Shown: positions 1 through 9,617, counted from the first letter of the stretch. The stretch is 64,000 bases of DNA from an uncultured Ruminococcus sp. (GCA_902799245.1 CADBZY010000009.1:28080-92079), one strand, 5' to 3'. Notes: generated by a model not told the origin, from the letters alone. Translations and numbers: made by a program.

Positions 1-1833
1 CTGAAAGGACAGATCGAAAAGGTCGATCATGTCACCAGCGTCGTGTGGTACGACAGTATTTTCGGCTCGAATATTCCCATAGAATTTCTCCCCAGCAAGA
101 TCTACGACAAATTCAACAAAGGCGACACCACGCTGATGGCGGTATTCTTTGACACGTCCACCAGCGCCGACGAGACGATGAACGCGATTGGCTCCATTCG
201 CCGCATAGCGGGCAGCAAATGCTTTGTCACCGGCATGTCGGCAATGGTCACTGATTTAAAGAACTTATGCGAAAAGGAGGAGCCGATTTACGTCGGTATA
301 GCGGTGCTGTGCTCCGTCGTCGTAATGATGCTCTTCCTCGATTCCTTTATCATTCCGCTGGTGTTTCTCGCCAGCATAGGCATGGCCATTCTGCTCAACC
401 TCGGCACGAATATCTTTTTGGGTGAGGTTTCCTACATTACCAAGGCGCTGGCCGCGGTGCTGCAACTGGCTGTGACGATGGACTATTCGATATTCCTCTG
501 GAACAGCTACAGCGAGCAGAAGAAAAAATACCCTGACAACAGGGAACAGGCAATGGCACAGGCTATTGCAGCGACTCTCACGTCTGTGATCGGCAGCTCG
601 ATTACCACCATCGCCGGATTCCTTGCCCTTTGTTTTATGACATTTACGCTGGGTCTGGATCTCGGCATCGTGATGGCGAAGGGCGTTGTGTTCGGCGTGA
701 TTGGCTGCGTGACAACGCTTCCTTCCATGATACTGCTGCTGGACGGGCTGATCGAAAAGACCCGTCACAAGGCGCTCATGCCCAAGATGGACGGAGTGGC
801 CGGCGGAATACGGAAGGTGTTTCCGGTATTCATCATCCTCTTTGTGATCATCGCCGGCCCCGCGTTTTACGGTCAGAGCAAGGCAAGCGTCTATTACGAT
901 CTCGGCGCTACGCTGCCGAAGGATATGGAATATGTCATTGCGACCAATAAATTGCAGGACGAATTTGACATGTCCTCTACCCATATGATACTCGCCGACG
1001 CAAATCTCCCGGAGAGCGACGCGCGGGACATGATCAATGACATCAAGGGCGTCAAGGGCGTCAAGACCGCCATAGGACTGGATTCGCTGATAGGCAGCAG
1101 AGTCCCTGAAAGCGTCGTTCCCGATTCCCTTCGTGAAATACTCAAGGGCGACAGGTATCAGCTGATGCTGGTGACGTCCGAGTACAAGGTCGCCACCGAT
1201 GAAGTAAACGATCAGATAGATGAGATTAACAGTGTGATTAAAAAGTACGATAAAAACGCCATGCTGATAGGCGAAGCGCCGTGCACGAAAGACCTCATCA
1301 GCATCACCAACCGCGATTTTCAGGTGGTGGACGCCATATCGATTGCAGCGATATTCGTGATTATCGCCATTGTGTTACGCAGCCTTTCGCTGCCGTTTAT
1401 TCTGGTTGCCGTGATTGAATTTGCCATATTCATCAATCTCGGAATACCCTACTATACCGGCACGCAGCTTCCGTTTATCGCGCCAATATGCATCAGCACC
1501 ATTCAGCTGGGCGCGACGGTGGACTACGCCATTCTCATGACGTCACGCTACAAGTTAGAGCGTGTTAACGGCGCAGACAAAAAAACGGCGATCAAGACAG
1601 CGCTCTCCACAAGTATCGGCTCCATAACGGTCAGCGCCCTGGGCTTCTTCGCCGCGACCTTCGGAGTGGCTATGTATTCCGATGTGGACATCATAAGCTC
1701 GCTCTGTATGCTGATGGCAAGAGGCGCGCTGATCAGCATGTTCTCTGTGATACTTGTATTGCCCTCGCTCTTCATGGTCTTTGACAGACTCATCTGCAAG
1801 ACCACGGCGGGTATGAGAACGATCTCAAACTGA
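1..1833 (+). CDS. MMPL/RND-family transporter, 3' part (5' end outside window)
   Basis: The frame is open from base 1, so the gene starts upstream; a GTG at 43 is only an internal codon. The 610 visible residues hold two membrane blocks separated by an extracytoplasmic domain (about residues 290-440). Each block has the sterol-sensing/MMPL pattern with a buried Asp in TVDYAIL and TMDYSIF segments, the proton-relay position of RND exporters. MMPL proteins export lipids or other hydrophobic molecules using the proton gradient. The next gene (26 bases to its upstream ribosome site region, same strand) is a Leu/Gly-heptad secreted protein, a pairing often seen in Firmicutes, which suggests that the two act together at the envelope. 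The substrate cannot be told from sequence. Roughly 100 N-terminal residues are missing, judged from the usual family length. Confidence 0.9.
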   Translation: MKGQIEKVDHVTSVVWYDSIFGSNIPIEFLPSKIYDKFNKGDTTLMAVFFDTSTSADETMNAIGSIRRIAGSKCFVTGMSAMVTDLKNLCEKEEPIYVGIAVLCSVVVMMLFLDSFIIPLVFLASIGMAILLNLGTNIFLGEVSYITKALAAVLQLAVTMDYSIFLWNSYSEQKKKYPDNREQAMAQAIAATLTSVIGSSITTIAGFLALCFMTFTLGLDLGIVMAKGVVFGVIGCVTTLPSMILLLDGLIEKTRHKALMPKMDGVAGGIRKVFPVFIILFVIIAGPAFYGQSKASVYYDLGATLPKDMEYVIATNKLQDEFDMSSTHMILADANLPESDARDMINDIKGVKGVKTAIGLDSLIGSRVPESVVPDSLREILKGDRYQLMLVTSEYKVATDEVNDQIDEINSVIKKYDKNAMLIGEAPCTKDLISITNRDFQVVDAISIAAIFVIIAIVLRSLSLPFILVAVIEFAIFINLGIPYYTGTQLPFIAPICISTIQLGATVDYAILMTSRYKLERVNGADKKTAIKTALSTSIGSITVSALGFFAATFGVAMYSDVDIISSLCMLMARGALISMFSVILVLPSLFMVFDRLICKTTAGMRTISN

Positions 1834-1868
1834 TCTGATATTCAATATTTAAAAGGTGGTTGTTATAT

Positions 1869-3941
1869 ATGAAGAATTCAATGACAAAAGGCCTTCGTGA
1901 AAAGGCAGGCAATATCTCGAAAAGAACAATGGCCGTCGCTCTGGCAGCGGCGCTGATTCTTTCCGCTGCCGCCGGCGCGGGAATTCATTCCCTGCTGACC
2001 GTTCCCGCAAGGTCTTCGGTGGAGGCAGCGCAGCAGGTGAAATCCGAGAGCGAAGCCACGGCGGAAAAGGACGAAACGGTTTACGTCATTGCCGACGCAA
2101 GCGGCAATCCACAGAAGGTAATCGTCAGCGACTGGCTCAAAAACGAGCAGAAAAACAACAGCATTGCGAGTATCGGCGACGACGGCAACGGCGGCTATAC
2201 CATAGACTCGGACAATTCCTATTCGTGGGACGCGCAGAGCGGCGAGCTGGACGACAAGTCAAATCTTCCTGTCAGTGTAAAGCTGACCTATCTGCTGGAC
2301 GGCAAGGAGATGTCCGCGGAGGAAATAGCCGGCAAGAGCGGTAAGGCGACCATCCGCTTTGACTACACCAACAATCAGAAGCAGACCGTGTCCATTGACG
2401 GCAGGGATGCCGATATTTATGTGCCGTTCACGGTTGTCACCGGCGCTGTGCTGGACGACAGCGTGTTCAGCAATATCGAGGTTTCCAACGGCAAGGTAAT
2501 CAATGACGGCACAAGGAGTATTGTCATAGGCTTCGCGCTGCCCGGAATGCAGCAGAGCCTCGACTTGAACAGGGATGCCGTTGAAATTCCCGACAGCATA
2601 GAGATCACCGCCGACGTCCGGAACTTCTCGCTCACCACAACGCTCACGATGGTGACAAACGATGTTTTCAACGAAGCGGCGAGGGATTATGAGGAAAAGA
2701 AAACCGAGAAGGGCGATGAAGACGTATCGCTCGACACACTCACCGGAGGAATTACCCGGCTGGCGGACGGTTCATCGGCTCTTTATGACGGAACAAGTCA
2801 GCTTCTCGAAAAGTCCGGTATGCTGATTTCCGGAATCAATCAGCTTGCGGCAGGCGGACAGCAAGTCAGCGGCGGCGTGAACACGGTGCGCCAGACATTG
2901 CAGCTCCTTTGCAGCAAAAACAGCGATTTGCAGGACGGTGCTTCCAGAGTATTCGACACCCTTCTCTCCACCGCGCGGAAACAGGTACAGGCTGCGGGCA
3001 TGGATTGTCCCGAATTGACCAAGGAAAATTACGTACAGGTGCTCGGCGCGATCAGCAGCGGTCTGAGCGAGGAGAACATCCGCGCGCTGGCGGAGCAGGC
3101 GAGACCGGAAGTGACCGCGAAGGTGGAAAGCGCCGTGCGCGATAATGTCGCAGCGCAGGTGGAGGCAAACAGCGATGCCATCCGGCAGCAGGTGACGGCA
3201 GGCGTGGAACAGCAGGTTCGCGGTCAGGTGATGGAAGGCGTGCTGGGCAGCATGGGCTTGACCGCCGAACAGTACCAGGGGGCAGACGAAGCCACCAGAG
3301 CCGCCATCGACAGCAACGTCGACGCGGCCACGCAGCAGCAGATGCAGTCGGAACAGGTGCAGCAGACCATTCAGAGCACCGTTGAGGGCAAGAAGCAGGA
3401 GCTGATTCAAAGCAAACTGCAAAGCACGGAAGTACAGGGGCAGATCAGTGCGATAGTTGACTCGGAGATCAACAAGGCGCTTGCCGAAAAACTGCCGGCA
3501 GCCAAGGAAGGTCAGAAGAGCATTCAGGCCGCCATCGAGCAGCTGAGCGCTTACAACCAGTTCTATCAGGGAATCATAGCGTACACCAACGGCGTGAAGT
3601 CGCTGTATGACGGCACCGCGCAATTGCAGTCGGGAGCGCAGCAGCTGAGCGACGGACTTGACAAACTGAACGGCAGCACAGACGCGCTTACCGAGGGAGT
3701 CACAAAGCTCAATGACGGCGCCATGCAGCTTTCTGACGGCATGAAGCAGTTCAGGGAAGGCAGTCTTGGCAAACTGGCGAGTCTGTCAGGCGGCAGCGCA
3801 GGTGATCTGAGCGCGAGATTCAAGGCGCTGCGCGACGTGTCCGAAGCGTACAAGAGTTATACGGGTTTGCCGGAGGGGGAGAGCGGAAAGGTGAAATTCA
3901 TCTACCGCACAGACTCCATAGAGGCGCCGGACGCAGAATAG
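1869..3941 (+). CDS. YhgE/Pip-like secreted protein with Leu-x-x-Gly heptad repeats
   Basis: The 690-residue protein starts at ATG 1869, nine bases after AAAGGTGG; an in-frame TTG at 1860 lacks room for a ribosome site. An N-terminal hydrophobic segment (about residues 20-42) is a signal or anchor. Two blocks of heptads of the LxDGxxxLxxG type lie near residues 295-340 and 575-640. Between them is a Gln/Ala/Glu-rich, probably coiled-coil stretch (about 400-560). Such repeats are known from the extracellular parts of YhgE/Pip proteins and MMPL partners. No C-terminal membrane segment is visible, unlike full YhgE, so it is probably an accessory to the MMPL protein upstream. It is transcribed with that gene and ends before a strong hairpin. 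Function is inferred from context only. Confidence 0.75.
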   Translation: MKNSMTKGLREKAGNISKRTMAVALAAALILSAAAGAGIHSLLTVPARSSVEAAQQVKSESEATAEKDETVYVIADASGNPQKVIVSDWLKNEQKNNSIASIGDDGNGGYTIDSDNSYSWDAQSGELDDKSNLPVSVKLTYLLDGKEMSAEEIAGKSGKATIRFDYTNNQKQTVSIDGRDADIYVPFTVVTGAVLDDSVFSNIEVSNGKVINDGTRSIVIGFALPGMQQSLDLNRDAVEIPDSIEITADVRNFSLTTTLTMVTNDVFNEAARDYEEKKTEKGDEDVSLDTLTGGITRLADGSSALYDGTSQLLEKSGMLISGINQLAAGGQQVSGGVNTVRQTLQLLCSKNSDLQDGASRVFDTLLSTARKQVQAAGMDCPELTKENYVQVLGAISSGLSEENIRALAEQARPEVTAKVESAVRDNVAAQVEANSDAIRQQVTAGVEQQVRGQVMEGVLGSMGLTAEQYQGADEATRAAIDSNVDAATQQQMQSEQVQQTIQSTVEGKKQELIQSKLQSTEVQGQISAIVDSEINKALAEKLPAAKEGQKSIQAAIEQLSAYNQFYQGIIAYTNGVKSLYDGTAQLQSGAQQLSDGLDKLNGSTDALTEGVTKLNDGAMQLSDGMKQFREGSLGKLASLSGGSAGDLSARFKALRDVSEAYKSYTGLPEGESGKVKFIYRTDSIEAPDAE

Positions 3942-3965
3942 ACTGTACCTCAACATTCACATAAA

Positions 3966-4009
3966 GGCACAGGCGGAGATGAATGATTCAATCCATCTCC
4001 GCCTGTGCC
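3966..4009 (+). terminator. Hairpin terminator after the MMPL operon
   Basis: A perfect 16-bp stem (GGCACAGGCGGAGATG at 3966-3981 with its complement at 3994-4009) and a 12-base loop lie 25 bases after the heptad-protein stop. The T-tract is weak (TTATCCTTTGTTG). An in-frame ATG at 3979 of the next gene sits inside the stem, which argues against that start. Confidence 0.75.
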
Positions 4010-4023
4010 GCGGTTATCCTTTG

Positions 4024-4052
4024 TTGACATACGCCTGTGGGTATGATATATT
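4024..4052 (+). promoter_or_regulatory. Sigma-A-type promoter for the GT-C-like membrane protein
   Basis: TTGACA (4024-4029), a 17-base spacer and TATATT (4047-4052). The predicted transcript begins near 4060, which places the true start codon at 4099 rather than 3979. Confidence 0.75.
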
Positions 4053-4098
4053 ATACCCTGTAATCTTTAGTTTCTGGCAAAGGACGGAAAGGCGCTAT

Positions 4099-6135
4099 AT
4101 GGTAGATAATGGATTTGTATCGGTTTTGATGGCTTTTGTATTTTTGCTCATATTGGTGAGTGTGTCAGGCTGTGTTGCCGTATTCTTCAGGAGAAAATGG
4201 GAAGAGTCCATTGCTCCGGTTATTTTTTCCGTGATTCTGACGGTGTATTTTTCGGGGCTGTTGTTCGATGATCTGTCCGTCGGTGTGCTGTTTGTCAAAG
4301 CCGTTGCGGTTTTATCGGCAGCGGCTCTCCTTTTCCTGCTTTATGAGGCAAGGAGGAATAAGGAAACAATGGATAAGATTCGGCAGTCTGTCAGACAGTA
4401 TTGCATGACTCCCGGATTGATTTGCTGGCTGATCATGTTTGTGATAATATACGTTGTGTATTGCAACAAAATAATCGCCGGCTGGGATGAATTTTCCCAC
4501 TGGGGTCTGGTAGTCAAAAACATGTTTGTGTTTGACAAATTCGGCAATTACGCGGAATCCACCACTTCCTTCCGGGATTATCCTCCCGGTACCGCGCTGT
4601 GGCAGTATTTTACCGCTAAAGTATTCAGCCGGAACCTCGGTGAGAATCACATTTATCACGCGATGGGCTGGCTGATTATTTCCCTGCAGGCGTCGTTTCT
4701 CCGGTTCTTCTCTTTCGATACGGCAAACAGCCCGTTTTCCGTCAGGAGCGGCGCTCAGGAGGGGATTGTCAGAAGAGCCGGAAACGTGGCGAGGCAGATT
4801 TTCTCCCATAAAAAGATGCGGGAGGCTTTCTTTGCCATGCTGCTGATCATGTTTGTGCCTTTGCTTTTCACGCAGTATATCTTTATCTATTTCAATTCGA
4901 TCTATGTCGATATTATCCTCGGAATTCTGTTTGCTTACATACTGGCTTCGGGATTTTCCGAAGAAAGATTTGACGCTTTTTTCTACATCAGCGTATTTCT
5001 TTCCGTATCCGTTCTTTGCCTGATCAAGGCGATCGGCGTATTTCTGGCCGTTGCGGCGCTGTTGATCATTGCGGGATATAAGCTGACAGAGATCAGGCAG
5101 ACCGGATTGCGTCAATCCCTGCTACCGGTTTCTCTGCTGACCTTATCGGGAATCACCGGTCTGCTTATCGGAAAAGTTTCGTGGTCGGTTTACTTGAAGC
5201 TCACCCATACGCCCAAGGCGTGGAACACAAAGCCCCTGACACTGTCCAATATTCTTGCGCTTGCCAAGGGGAAGGGCCAGGCCTACCAGTATCTCACCGT
5301 CAAGAATTATTTCAAAGCGATATTCGAGTGGCCGATCGGCATATTCGGAACATATATCGGCTGGCTGACGATTCTGGCGGTTTCGCTGATTATTCTCCGC
5401 AGAAAGCGCAGGAACAGAGAAAATGCGAAAAAAGCAACCTTTTATCTGTCCGGCTGTTTTGTTTTCGCGGTTATCTACGCAATCGGACTTCTGGCGCTTT
5501 ATATGTTCACGTTTACCGAATCTGACGCGGTCAGCACGGCGGCCTTCAACCGATACCTTTCCACGGTATTTGTCGGGACATTCGTCTTTCTTGCGTTCTG
5601 CCTGATGACCTTCTTCTGGGGCGCGGTTTCCCGGTTGAAGCGGCCGATTGCCGTGCTGTGCGCCGTATTCTTCGTGTTCGGACTGTCACGCCAGTACATG
5701 AGATATAACAAAGAGGAAAAAGTCAGAATCGCGTTTTTATCCGTGTGGGATTCCGCTGCAAAAAACCTTGATTTTGACTATAAAAAGGACAATATCTATT
5801 TCATCTGTCAGAATTCAGACGGGCAGGAATACTGGTTTTTCCGATACGCCATCACCCCTGTGAACACCAATTCCGGCGGTGCCGGCGATTCAAGCCCGTG
5901 GAGTATAGGCACGCCGTATAATGCCGGAGACGCATGGACAAAGGATATTTCCTGCGCGGAGTGGCAGTCGATACTGAATGACGGAAAGTACAATTATGTG
6001 TTCCTGTACAGGGTTGACGATCAGTTCAGGGAGCAGTTCGCGGACGCCTTTGAAAACCCTGACGAAATAGGCTCTCAGCGGATCTACAAAGCCCAAACTG
6101 AAAACGGCGTTTCAATGCTTTCTCTTGTTAATTAA
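4099..6135 (+). CDS. Polytopic membrane protein, GT-C glycosyltransferase-like
   Basis: The chosen start is ATG 4099 after AGGACGGAAAGG, downstream of the promoter at 4024-4052; an upstream ATG at 3979 lies within the terminator hairpin. The 678-residue product has about a dozen hydrophobic segments and a C-terminal soluble domain of about 140 residues. After the first membrane block, a presumed outside loop carries WDEFSHWG and, further on, DYPPGTALWQYF. An acidic pair in the first large outer loop and an aromatic, Pro-rich follow-up are typical of GT-C enzymes, which take sugars from polyprenyl-phosphate donors. This is inference from topology and motif style; I do not recognise a named family. 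It is monocistronic between two regulatory gaps. Confidence 0.6.
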   Translation: MVDNGFVSVLMAFVFLLILVSVSGCVAVFFRRKWEESIAPVIFSVILTVYFSGLLFDDLSVGVLFVKAVAVLSAAALLFLLYEARRNKETMDKIRQSVRQYCMTPGLICWLIMFVIIYVVYCNKIIAGWDEFSHWGLVVKNMFVFDKFGNYAESTTSFRDYPPGTALWQYFTAKVFSRNLGENHIYHAMGWLIISLQASFLRFFSFDTANSPFSVRSGAQEGIVRRAGNVARQIFSHKKMREAFFAMLLIMFVPLLFTQYIFIYFNSIYVDIILGILFAYILASGFSEERFDAFFYISVFLSVSVLCLIKAIGVFLAVAALLIIAGYKLTEIRQTGLRQSLLPVSLLTLSGITGLLIGKVSWSVYLKLTHTPKAWNTKPLTLSNILALAKGKGQAYQYLTVKNYFKAIFEWPIGIFGTYIGWLTILAVSLIILRRKRRNRENAKKATFYLSGCFVFAVIYAIGLLALYMFTFTESDAVSTAAFNRYLSTVFVGTFVFLAFCLMTFFWGAVSRLKRPIAVLCAVFFVFGLSRQYMRYNKEEKVRIAFLSVWDSAAKNLDFDYKKDNIYFICQNSDGQEYWFFRYAITPVNTNSGGAGDSSPWSIGTPYNAGDAWTKDISCAEWQSILNDGKYNYVFLYRVDDQFREQFADAFENPDEIGSQRIYKAQTENGVSMLSLVN

Positions 6136-6274
6136 CTGAAAATTGATATGTGACGGAAGCGGATTGTTGGCCGTACAAATCATAAGAATTAGTAGTATGT
6201 TTACATATTCGTAATAAAGCAGTCCAAAAGCTGTGCCATAATAATTCATATAATGTAATTTGAGGGGCAGTATC

Positions 6275-7198
6275 GTGTTCGGATATATACGCATCTACAA
6301 GCCGCAATTGAGAATATGCGAATACGAGACCTATCGCTCCGTGTACTGTACGCTGTGCAGATACCTCGGCAAACAGTTGGGCATTCCCGCCCGGCTGCTG
6401 CTCAATTACGATTATACCTTCATGGCAATGCTCATGATAGCGCTCAGCGGCGAAAAGCCATGCTTTGAACAGGGCCGGTGTGTTGTCAATCCCATGAAGA
6501 AATGCGGCCATTGCCGTACCAACGCCGAAGCCTTCCGGTACACCTCGGCGCTCACCGGCATCATGTTCTATTACAAACTGAAGGACAGCATAGCCGATTC
6601 CCGCGCGGGCAGGAGAATGCTTTACCGCACGCTGCAGCTCTATGCCTCGCACGTGCGCAGGAAGGCAAGGAAGCTCTATCCCGAAGAGGACGCTATGGTC
6701 AGTCAGTACATAACGCGGCAGTTTGACGCGGAACGCAGAGCGAAGGAAAGCGGTGAAATCATCGTCGATGAGCTTTGTGAGCCGACCGCCGACGTGCTGT
6801 CCGCCTTTGCCGAAAGGCTTTCGCAAAAGGAGAGCGACAAAGTTGTACTCAGACACTTCGGGTATTTCATGGGGCGTTGGATCTACATGATCGACGCGCT
6901 CGACGACCTTTCGGACGACCTGAAGGACGGCTCCTTCAATCCCCTTGCCCTTCAATTCGGACTGACAGCCGACGACGCGGTCAATAAAACCGAGCGTTGG
7001 GAGCAGGCGAGGATTTTCGGCAACGACAGTCTGAATATGTCGGTCGCCGAAGCCGTCAGATATTACGAGCTGCTCGACCTGGGCGAATTCAAGCCGATTG
7101 CCGACAATGTCATGTATCTCGGCGTGTCCGAGGCACAGAGAAACGCACTTTTTCCGCCTGATAAAAAAGGCGCAGAAATTCAGATAAGAATCAAATAA
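6275..7198 (+). CDS. DUF5685 family protein
   Basis: The start is taken at GTG 6275, giving an N-terminus MFGYIRIYKPQLR that fits the family start; AGGGG lies at 6263-6267 and the longer TTG 6260 form overlaps that site. The 307-residue protein has conserved Cys clusters: YCTLC near residues 24-28 and a later CxxC-type cluster (RCVVNPMKKCGHC) near 70-80. These could bind metal. Helical segments with acidic motifs (DALDDLSDDLKDGSFNP) follow, reminiscent of isoprenoid-synthase-like helical folds, but this is only a resemblance. The next gene, 19 bases on, encodes a J-domain protein with a Cys-rich tail, and the two probably form one operon. Function is unknown. Confidence 0.75.
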   Translation: MFGYIRIYKPQLRICEYETYRSVYCTLCRYLGKQLGIPARLLLNYDYTFMAMLMIALSGEKPCFEQGRCVVNPMKKCGHCRTNAEAFRYTSALTGIMFYYKLKDSIADSRAGRRMLYRTLQLYASHVRRKARKLYPEEDAMVSQYITRQFDAERRAKESGEIIVDELCEPTADVLSAFAERLSQKESDKVVLRHFGYFMGRWIYMIDALDDLSDDLKDGSFNPLALQFGLTADDAVNKTERWEQARIFGNDSLNMSVAEAVRYYELLDLGEFKPIADNVMYLGVSEAQRNALFPPDKKGAEIQIRIK

Positions 7199-7217
7199 AT
7201 ACAGGAGTTGAAGAAAA

Positions 7218-7889
7218 ATGAATGATCCGTATGCAGTACTTGGTGTTTCTTCAAGCGCGTCTGACGATGAGGTAAAGACCGCCTACAGAAATCTTGCCAA
7301 AAAGTATCATCCCGACAATTACGCCAGCGCGCCTGACGTTGCAGACCTTGCCGCGGAAAAGATGTCGCAGGTCAACGAGGCTTATGACGCAATCGTCACC
7401 GCACGCAAAAACGGCACCCCGATCGGCAGCACGTCCAATGCGGGTACAGGCGCAACCACTTCGGCCGGCAATGACTACGGCTCATTCCAGGGCACACAGC
7501 ACACCGACTTTGCCGACGTGCGCAATCTTTTCAGCGCCGGCAGAATCACCGACGCCGAGCTGGTGCTCGACGGAGTGCCGAATTCCCGCAGAAACGCCGA
7601 ATGGTACTTCCTCAAGGGCAGTGTGCTCTATCGCAGAGGCTGGATTGATCAGGCCTACGCCTACTTCCAGACCGCCGTCAACAAGGCTCCCAACAACGCC
7701 GAATACCGCGCGGCTTATACACAGGTTTCCCAGCAGCGCACAGGCAGAACCGCCGGCTATAACTACAGCGGCAGAAACAGCGGTTCCTCGTGCGGCAGCG
7801 GCTGCGGCCCCTGCTCTACCTGTATGGGTCTGCTTTGCGCCGACTCCTGCTGCGAATGCTTCGGCGGCGACCTTATTACCTGCTGCTGA
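7218..7889 (+). CDS. J-domain (DnaJ-like) protein with Cys-rich tail
   Basis: The 223-residue protein opens with a J domain (residues 1-65) containing the HPD signature in KKYHPDNY, which stimulates DnaK ATPase. A low-complexity Gly/Thr/Ser linker follows (about 72-95), then a short TPR-like helical part (about 100-172) with an [10 protein letters not shown] segment. The last ~30 residues are strikingly Cys-rich ([11 protein letters not shown] and CCECF patterns, about ten Cys). It lacks the Gly/Phe and four CxxCxGxG motifs of true DnaJ, so it is a specialised co-chaperone rather than the housekeeping one. The start ATG 7218 follows AGGAGTTG. A good terminator lies 52 bases after the stop. 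It is co-directional with the DUF5685 gene. Confidence 0.85.
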   Translation: MNDPYAVLGVSSSASDDEVKTAYRNLAKKYHPDNYASAPDVADLAAEKMSQVNEAYDAIVTARKNGTPIGSTSNAGTGATTSAGNDYGSFQGTQHTDFADVRNLFSAGRITDAELVLDGVPNSRRNAEWYFLKGSVLYRRGWIDQAYAYFQTAVNKAPNNAEYRAAYTQVSQQRTGRTAGYNYSGRNSGSSCGSGCGPCSTCMGLLCADSCCECFGGDLITCC

Positions 7890-7940
7890 CGGTTTCAGGC
7901 ATTGTTACTTTACTCAATCAGAAAGGCACATAGACTTCAG

Positions 7941-7978
7941 AAGGCAACACCCGCGTTTTTTGGTCAGGTGTTGCCTTT
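7941..7978 (+). terminator. Terminator after the J-domain gene
   Basis: An 11-bp stem (AAGGCAACACC at 7941-7951, GGTGTTGCCTT at 7967-7977) is followed by TTTAT. It lies within the apparent 5' extension of the next reading frame, supporting a later start for that gene. Confidence 0.75.
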
Positions 7979-8006
7979 ATATTCATCAAAAGGGGCTGAT
8001 CGGATT

Positions 8007-8552
8007 ATGAACGCGGGAAAGACATCTTCCAAGATCGCTCTATGCGGCATATTGACCGCTCTGAGCGTCGTCGCCATGATTATCGCGGGATTCATGGGAA
8101 TACTGACCTACGCCGCGCCGATGATCGCCGGAGGCGTTCTGATCTTTCCGGTAAAACAGTACGGCAAGGGAACGGCGTTTACGATGTTCGCGGCGGTATC
8201 TCTGCTGGGATTGATGCTGATACCCGACAAGGAAATGGCGCTGTTTTATGTGCTGCTGTTCGGGCATTATCCCATCATCCAGCCTTCGCTCAACCGCCTC
8301 GGCAAAAAGCCCGCGAGAGTGCTGGTGAAAGCGCTTGTATTCAACGTCGGAGCCGCTCTGTCGGTGCTGCTTGCAAAGCTGATATTCGCTATTCCAATAT
8401 TTGACCCGGACAAACCGATCTGGCTGCTGGCTGCGGCTTATCTGGTGATCGCCAACATCTGCTTTGCGCTCTACGACAGCGCTTTGCTGGGTTTCTATAC
8501 CCTGTACGACGTGCGCCTCGCGCCGCTGCTCAATAAGCTGTTTAATCTGTGA
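8007..8552 (+). CDS. Small polytopic membrane protein (possibly ECF S-like)
   Basis: The start is ATG 8007 preceded by AAAAGGGG; the longer frame from 7902 runs through a terminator. The 181-residue product has about five or six hydrophobic segments and few charged residues. The N-terminus (SKIALCGILTALSVVAMIIAG) and overall size resemble S components of energy-coupling-factor transporters, where a helical N-terminal segment contacts EcfT. No riboswitch or ligand clue is present upstream, so no substrate can be proposed. A GNAT gene follows after 28 bases and could be in the same transcript. The family assignment is tentative. Confidence 0.55.
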   Translation: MNAGKTSSKIALCGILTALSVVAMIIAGFMGILTYAAPMIAGGVLIFPVKQYGKGTAFTMFAAVSLLGLMLIPDKEMALFYVLLFGHYPIIQPSLNRLGKKPARVLVKALVFNVGAALSVLLAKLIFAIPIFDPDKPIWLLAAAYLVIANICFALYDSALLGFYTLYDVRLAPLLNKLFNL

Positions 8553-8580
8553 AGTGAAAAAGATACAGGAGGAATTCACA

Positions 8581-9036
8581 ATGAGTTATTCCATCATTCG
8601 CCTGTGTGACGTGCCGGAATGGAAGGAACGCGCTGCCGGATGGTTCCATGAAAAATGGGGTGTTCCGAAGGAAGCCTATCTTGAAAGCATGGAGGCGTGT
8701 TTAGCGCGGAACGCGGACGTGCCGCAATGGTATCTCGCGGTGGAAAATGACAGAATCATCGGCGGTCTGGGCGTCATTGAAAACGATTTTCACGACCGGA
8801 AAGATCTTGCGCCCAATGTCTGCGCCGTCTACACAGAGGAAAGCGAACGCGGGCGTGGAATCGCCGGCGCGCTGCTGCGCTTTGTCTGTGAGGACATGGC
8901 GCAAAGAGGCATCCGCACGCTTTATCTGGTGACGGACCACACCTCTTTTTATGAGAGATACGGCTGGGAATATCTCTGCATGGTGCAGGGCGACGACGAA
9001 CCGGATCTGACGAGAATGTATGTTCATCGGATGTAA
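8581..9036 (+). CDS. GNAT family N-acetyltransferase
   Basis: ATG 8581 follows AGGAGG (8567-8572). The 151-residue protein is a single GNAT domain. The acetyl-CoA loop is EESERGRGIAGALLRF (about residues 82-97), fitting the R/QxxGxG/A signature. Strand beta-4 and the C-terminal segment TSFYERYGWEYL follow the usual pattern. Such small GNATs acetylate amines or small molecules, but the substrate is not predictable here. The gene ends eight bases before a bidirectional hairpin shared with the convergent corrinoid operon. Confidence 0.85.
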   Translation: MSYSIIRLCDVPEWKERAAGWFHEKWGVPKEAYLESMEACLARNADVPQWYLAVENDRIIGGLGVIENDFHDRKDLAPNVCAVYTEESERGRGIAGALLRFVCEDMAQRGIRTLYLVTDHTSFYERYGWEYLCMVQGDDEPDLTRMYVHRM

Positions 9037-9042
9037 AAAAAT

Positions 9043-9086
9043 ACAAGGCTGTTTTTTGACCTCAAAAGGACGAAAAACAGCCTTGT
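9043..9086. terminator. Bidirectional terminator between convergent genes
   Basis: A perfect 14-bp stem (ACAAGGCTGTTTTT at 9043-9056, complement at 9073-9086) is flanked by an A-tract on the left and TTTTATTTG on the right. It can stop both the GNAT transcript and the minus-strand ECF S transcript. Confidence 0.85.
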
Positions 9087-9104
9087 TTTATTTGTTTCTG
9101 TTAT

Positions 9105-9617
9105 TTACTGCTCCTGCGTCAAAGAACGCCTGAGCACCATGATCAGCGGGCAGATCAGAACACCGCAGAAGAAATTGCTGACGCCGTGTACCGCGTCCCA
9201 CGGCAGCCCCGCGATGATCCAAGCGACAGTTCCCCGAAAATCCAGTCCGAAGAACAGCGCCTGCGACGGAGCGTATAAAGTCCCGTAAAGGAACCCGTGC
9301 GCTGCGCATACACACATATAGACGATCGGCTTCCATTTATCCGGAATGTTTTGCGGCAGCAGCATTGTCGCTCCCCAGAGCACCGTCCAGAGATACAGGT
9401 GAGGAATCCACCACACCGCGAAGCCGGAAAACAGTCCCAGCAGAAAAACAAAAAGATAAATCGGATAGAGCGCCTTTCTTCTGTAAACCACCGTCATCGA
9501 AACGGTAAACACGCCAAGCAGATGTACGTTAGGCAAAACCTCCAATGCGATCTTGGAGGCGTACATCAAAGCGCCCAGCATACCGAACAATGCGATTTCT
9601 TTAACGCTGAGCTTCAT
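9105..9617 (-). CDS. ECF transporter S component, probably corrinoid-specific
   Basis: The 170-residue membrane protein has about six hydrophobic segments. The N-terminus (VKEIALFGMLGALMYASKIA) has the Ala/Gly-spaced helix typical of S components that dock onto the EcfT/EcfA module. Its ATG overlaps the TAA of the upstream DUF4430 lipoprotein gene (TAATG), implying translational coupling, and the pair lies under a cobalamin-type riboswitch. That context suggests uptake of cobalamin or another corrinoid. No dedicated ATPase or T component is in the window, so it would share the general EcfAA'T (group II arrangement). The family call is firm; the ligand is inferred from the riboswitch and the partner. 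Confidence 0.8.
   Translation of the reverse strand: MKLSVKEIALFGMLGALMYASKIALEVLPNVHLLGVFTVSMTVVYRRKALYPIYLFVFLLGLFSGFAVWWIPHLYLWTVLWGATMLLPQNIPDKWKPIVYMCVCAAHGFLYGTLYAPSQALFFGLDFRGTVAWIIAGLPWDAVHGVSNFFCGVLICPLIMVLRRSLTQEQ

Noticed and set aside
7902..8006. 5' extension of the 8007 membrane protein
   Set aside because: The extension crosses the terminator of the J-domain gene and lacks a ribosome site.
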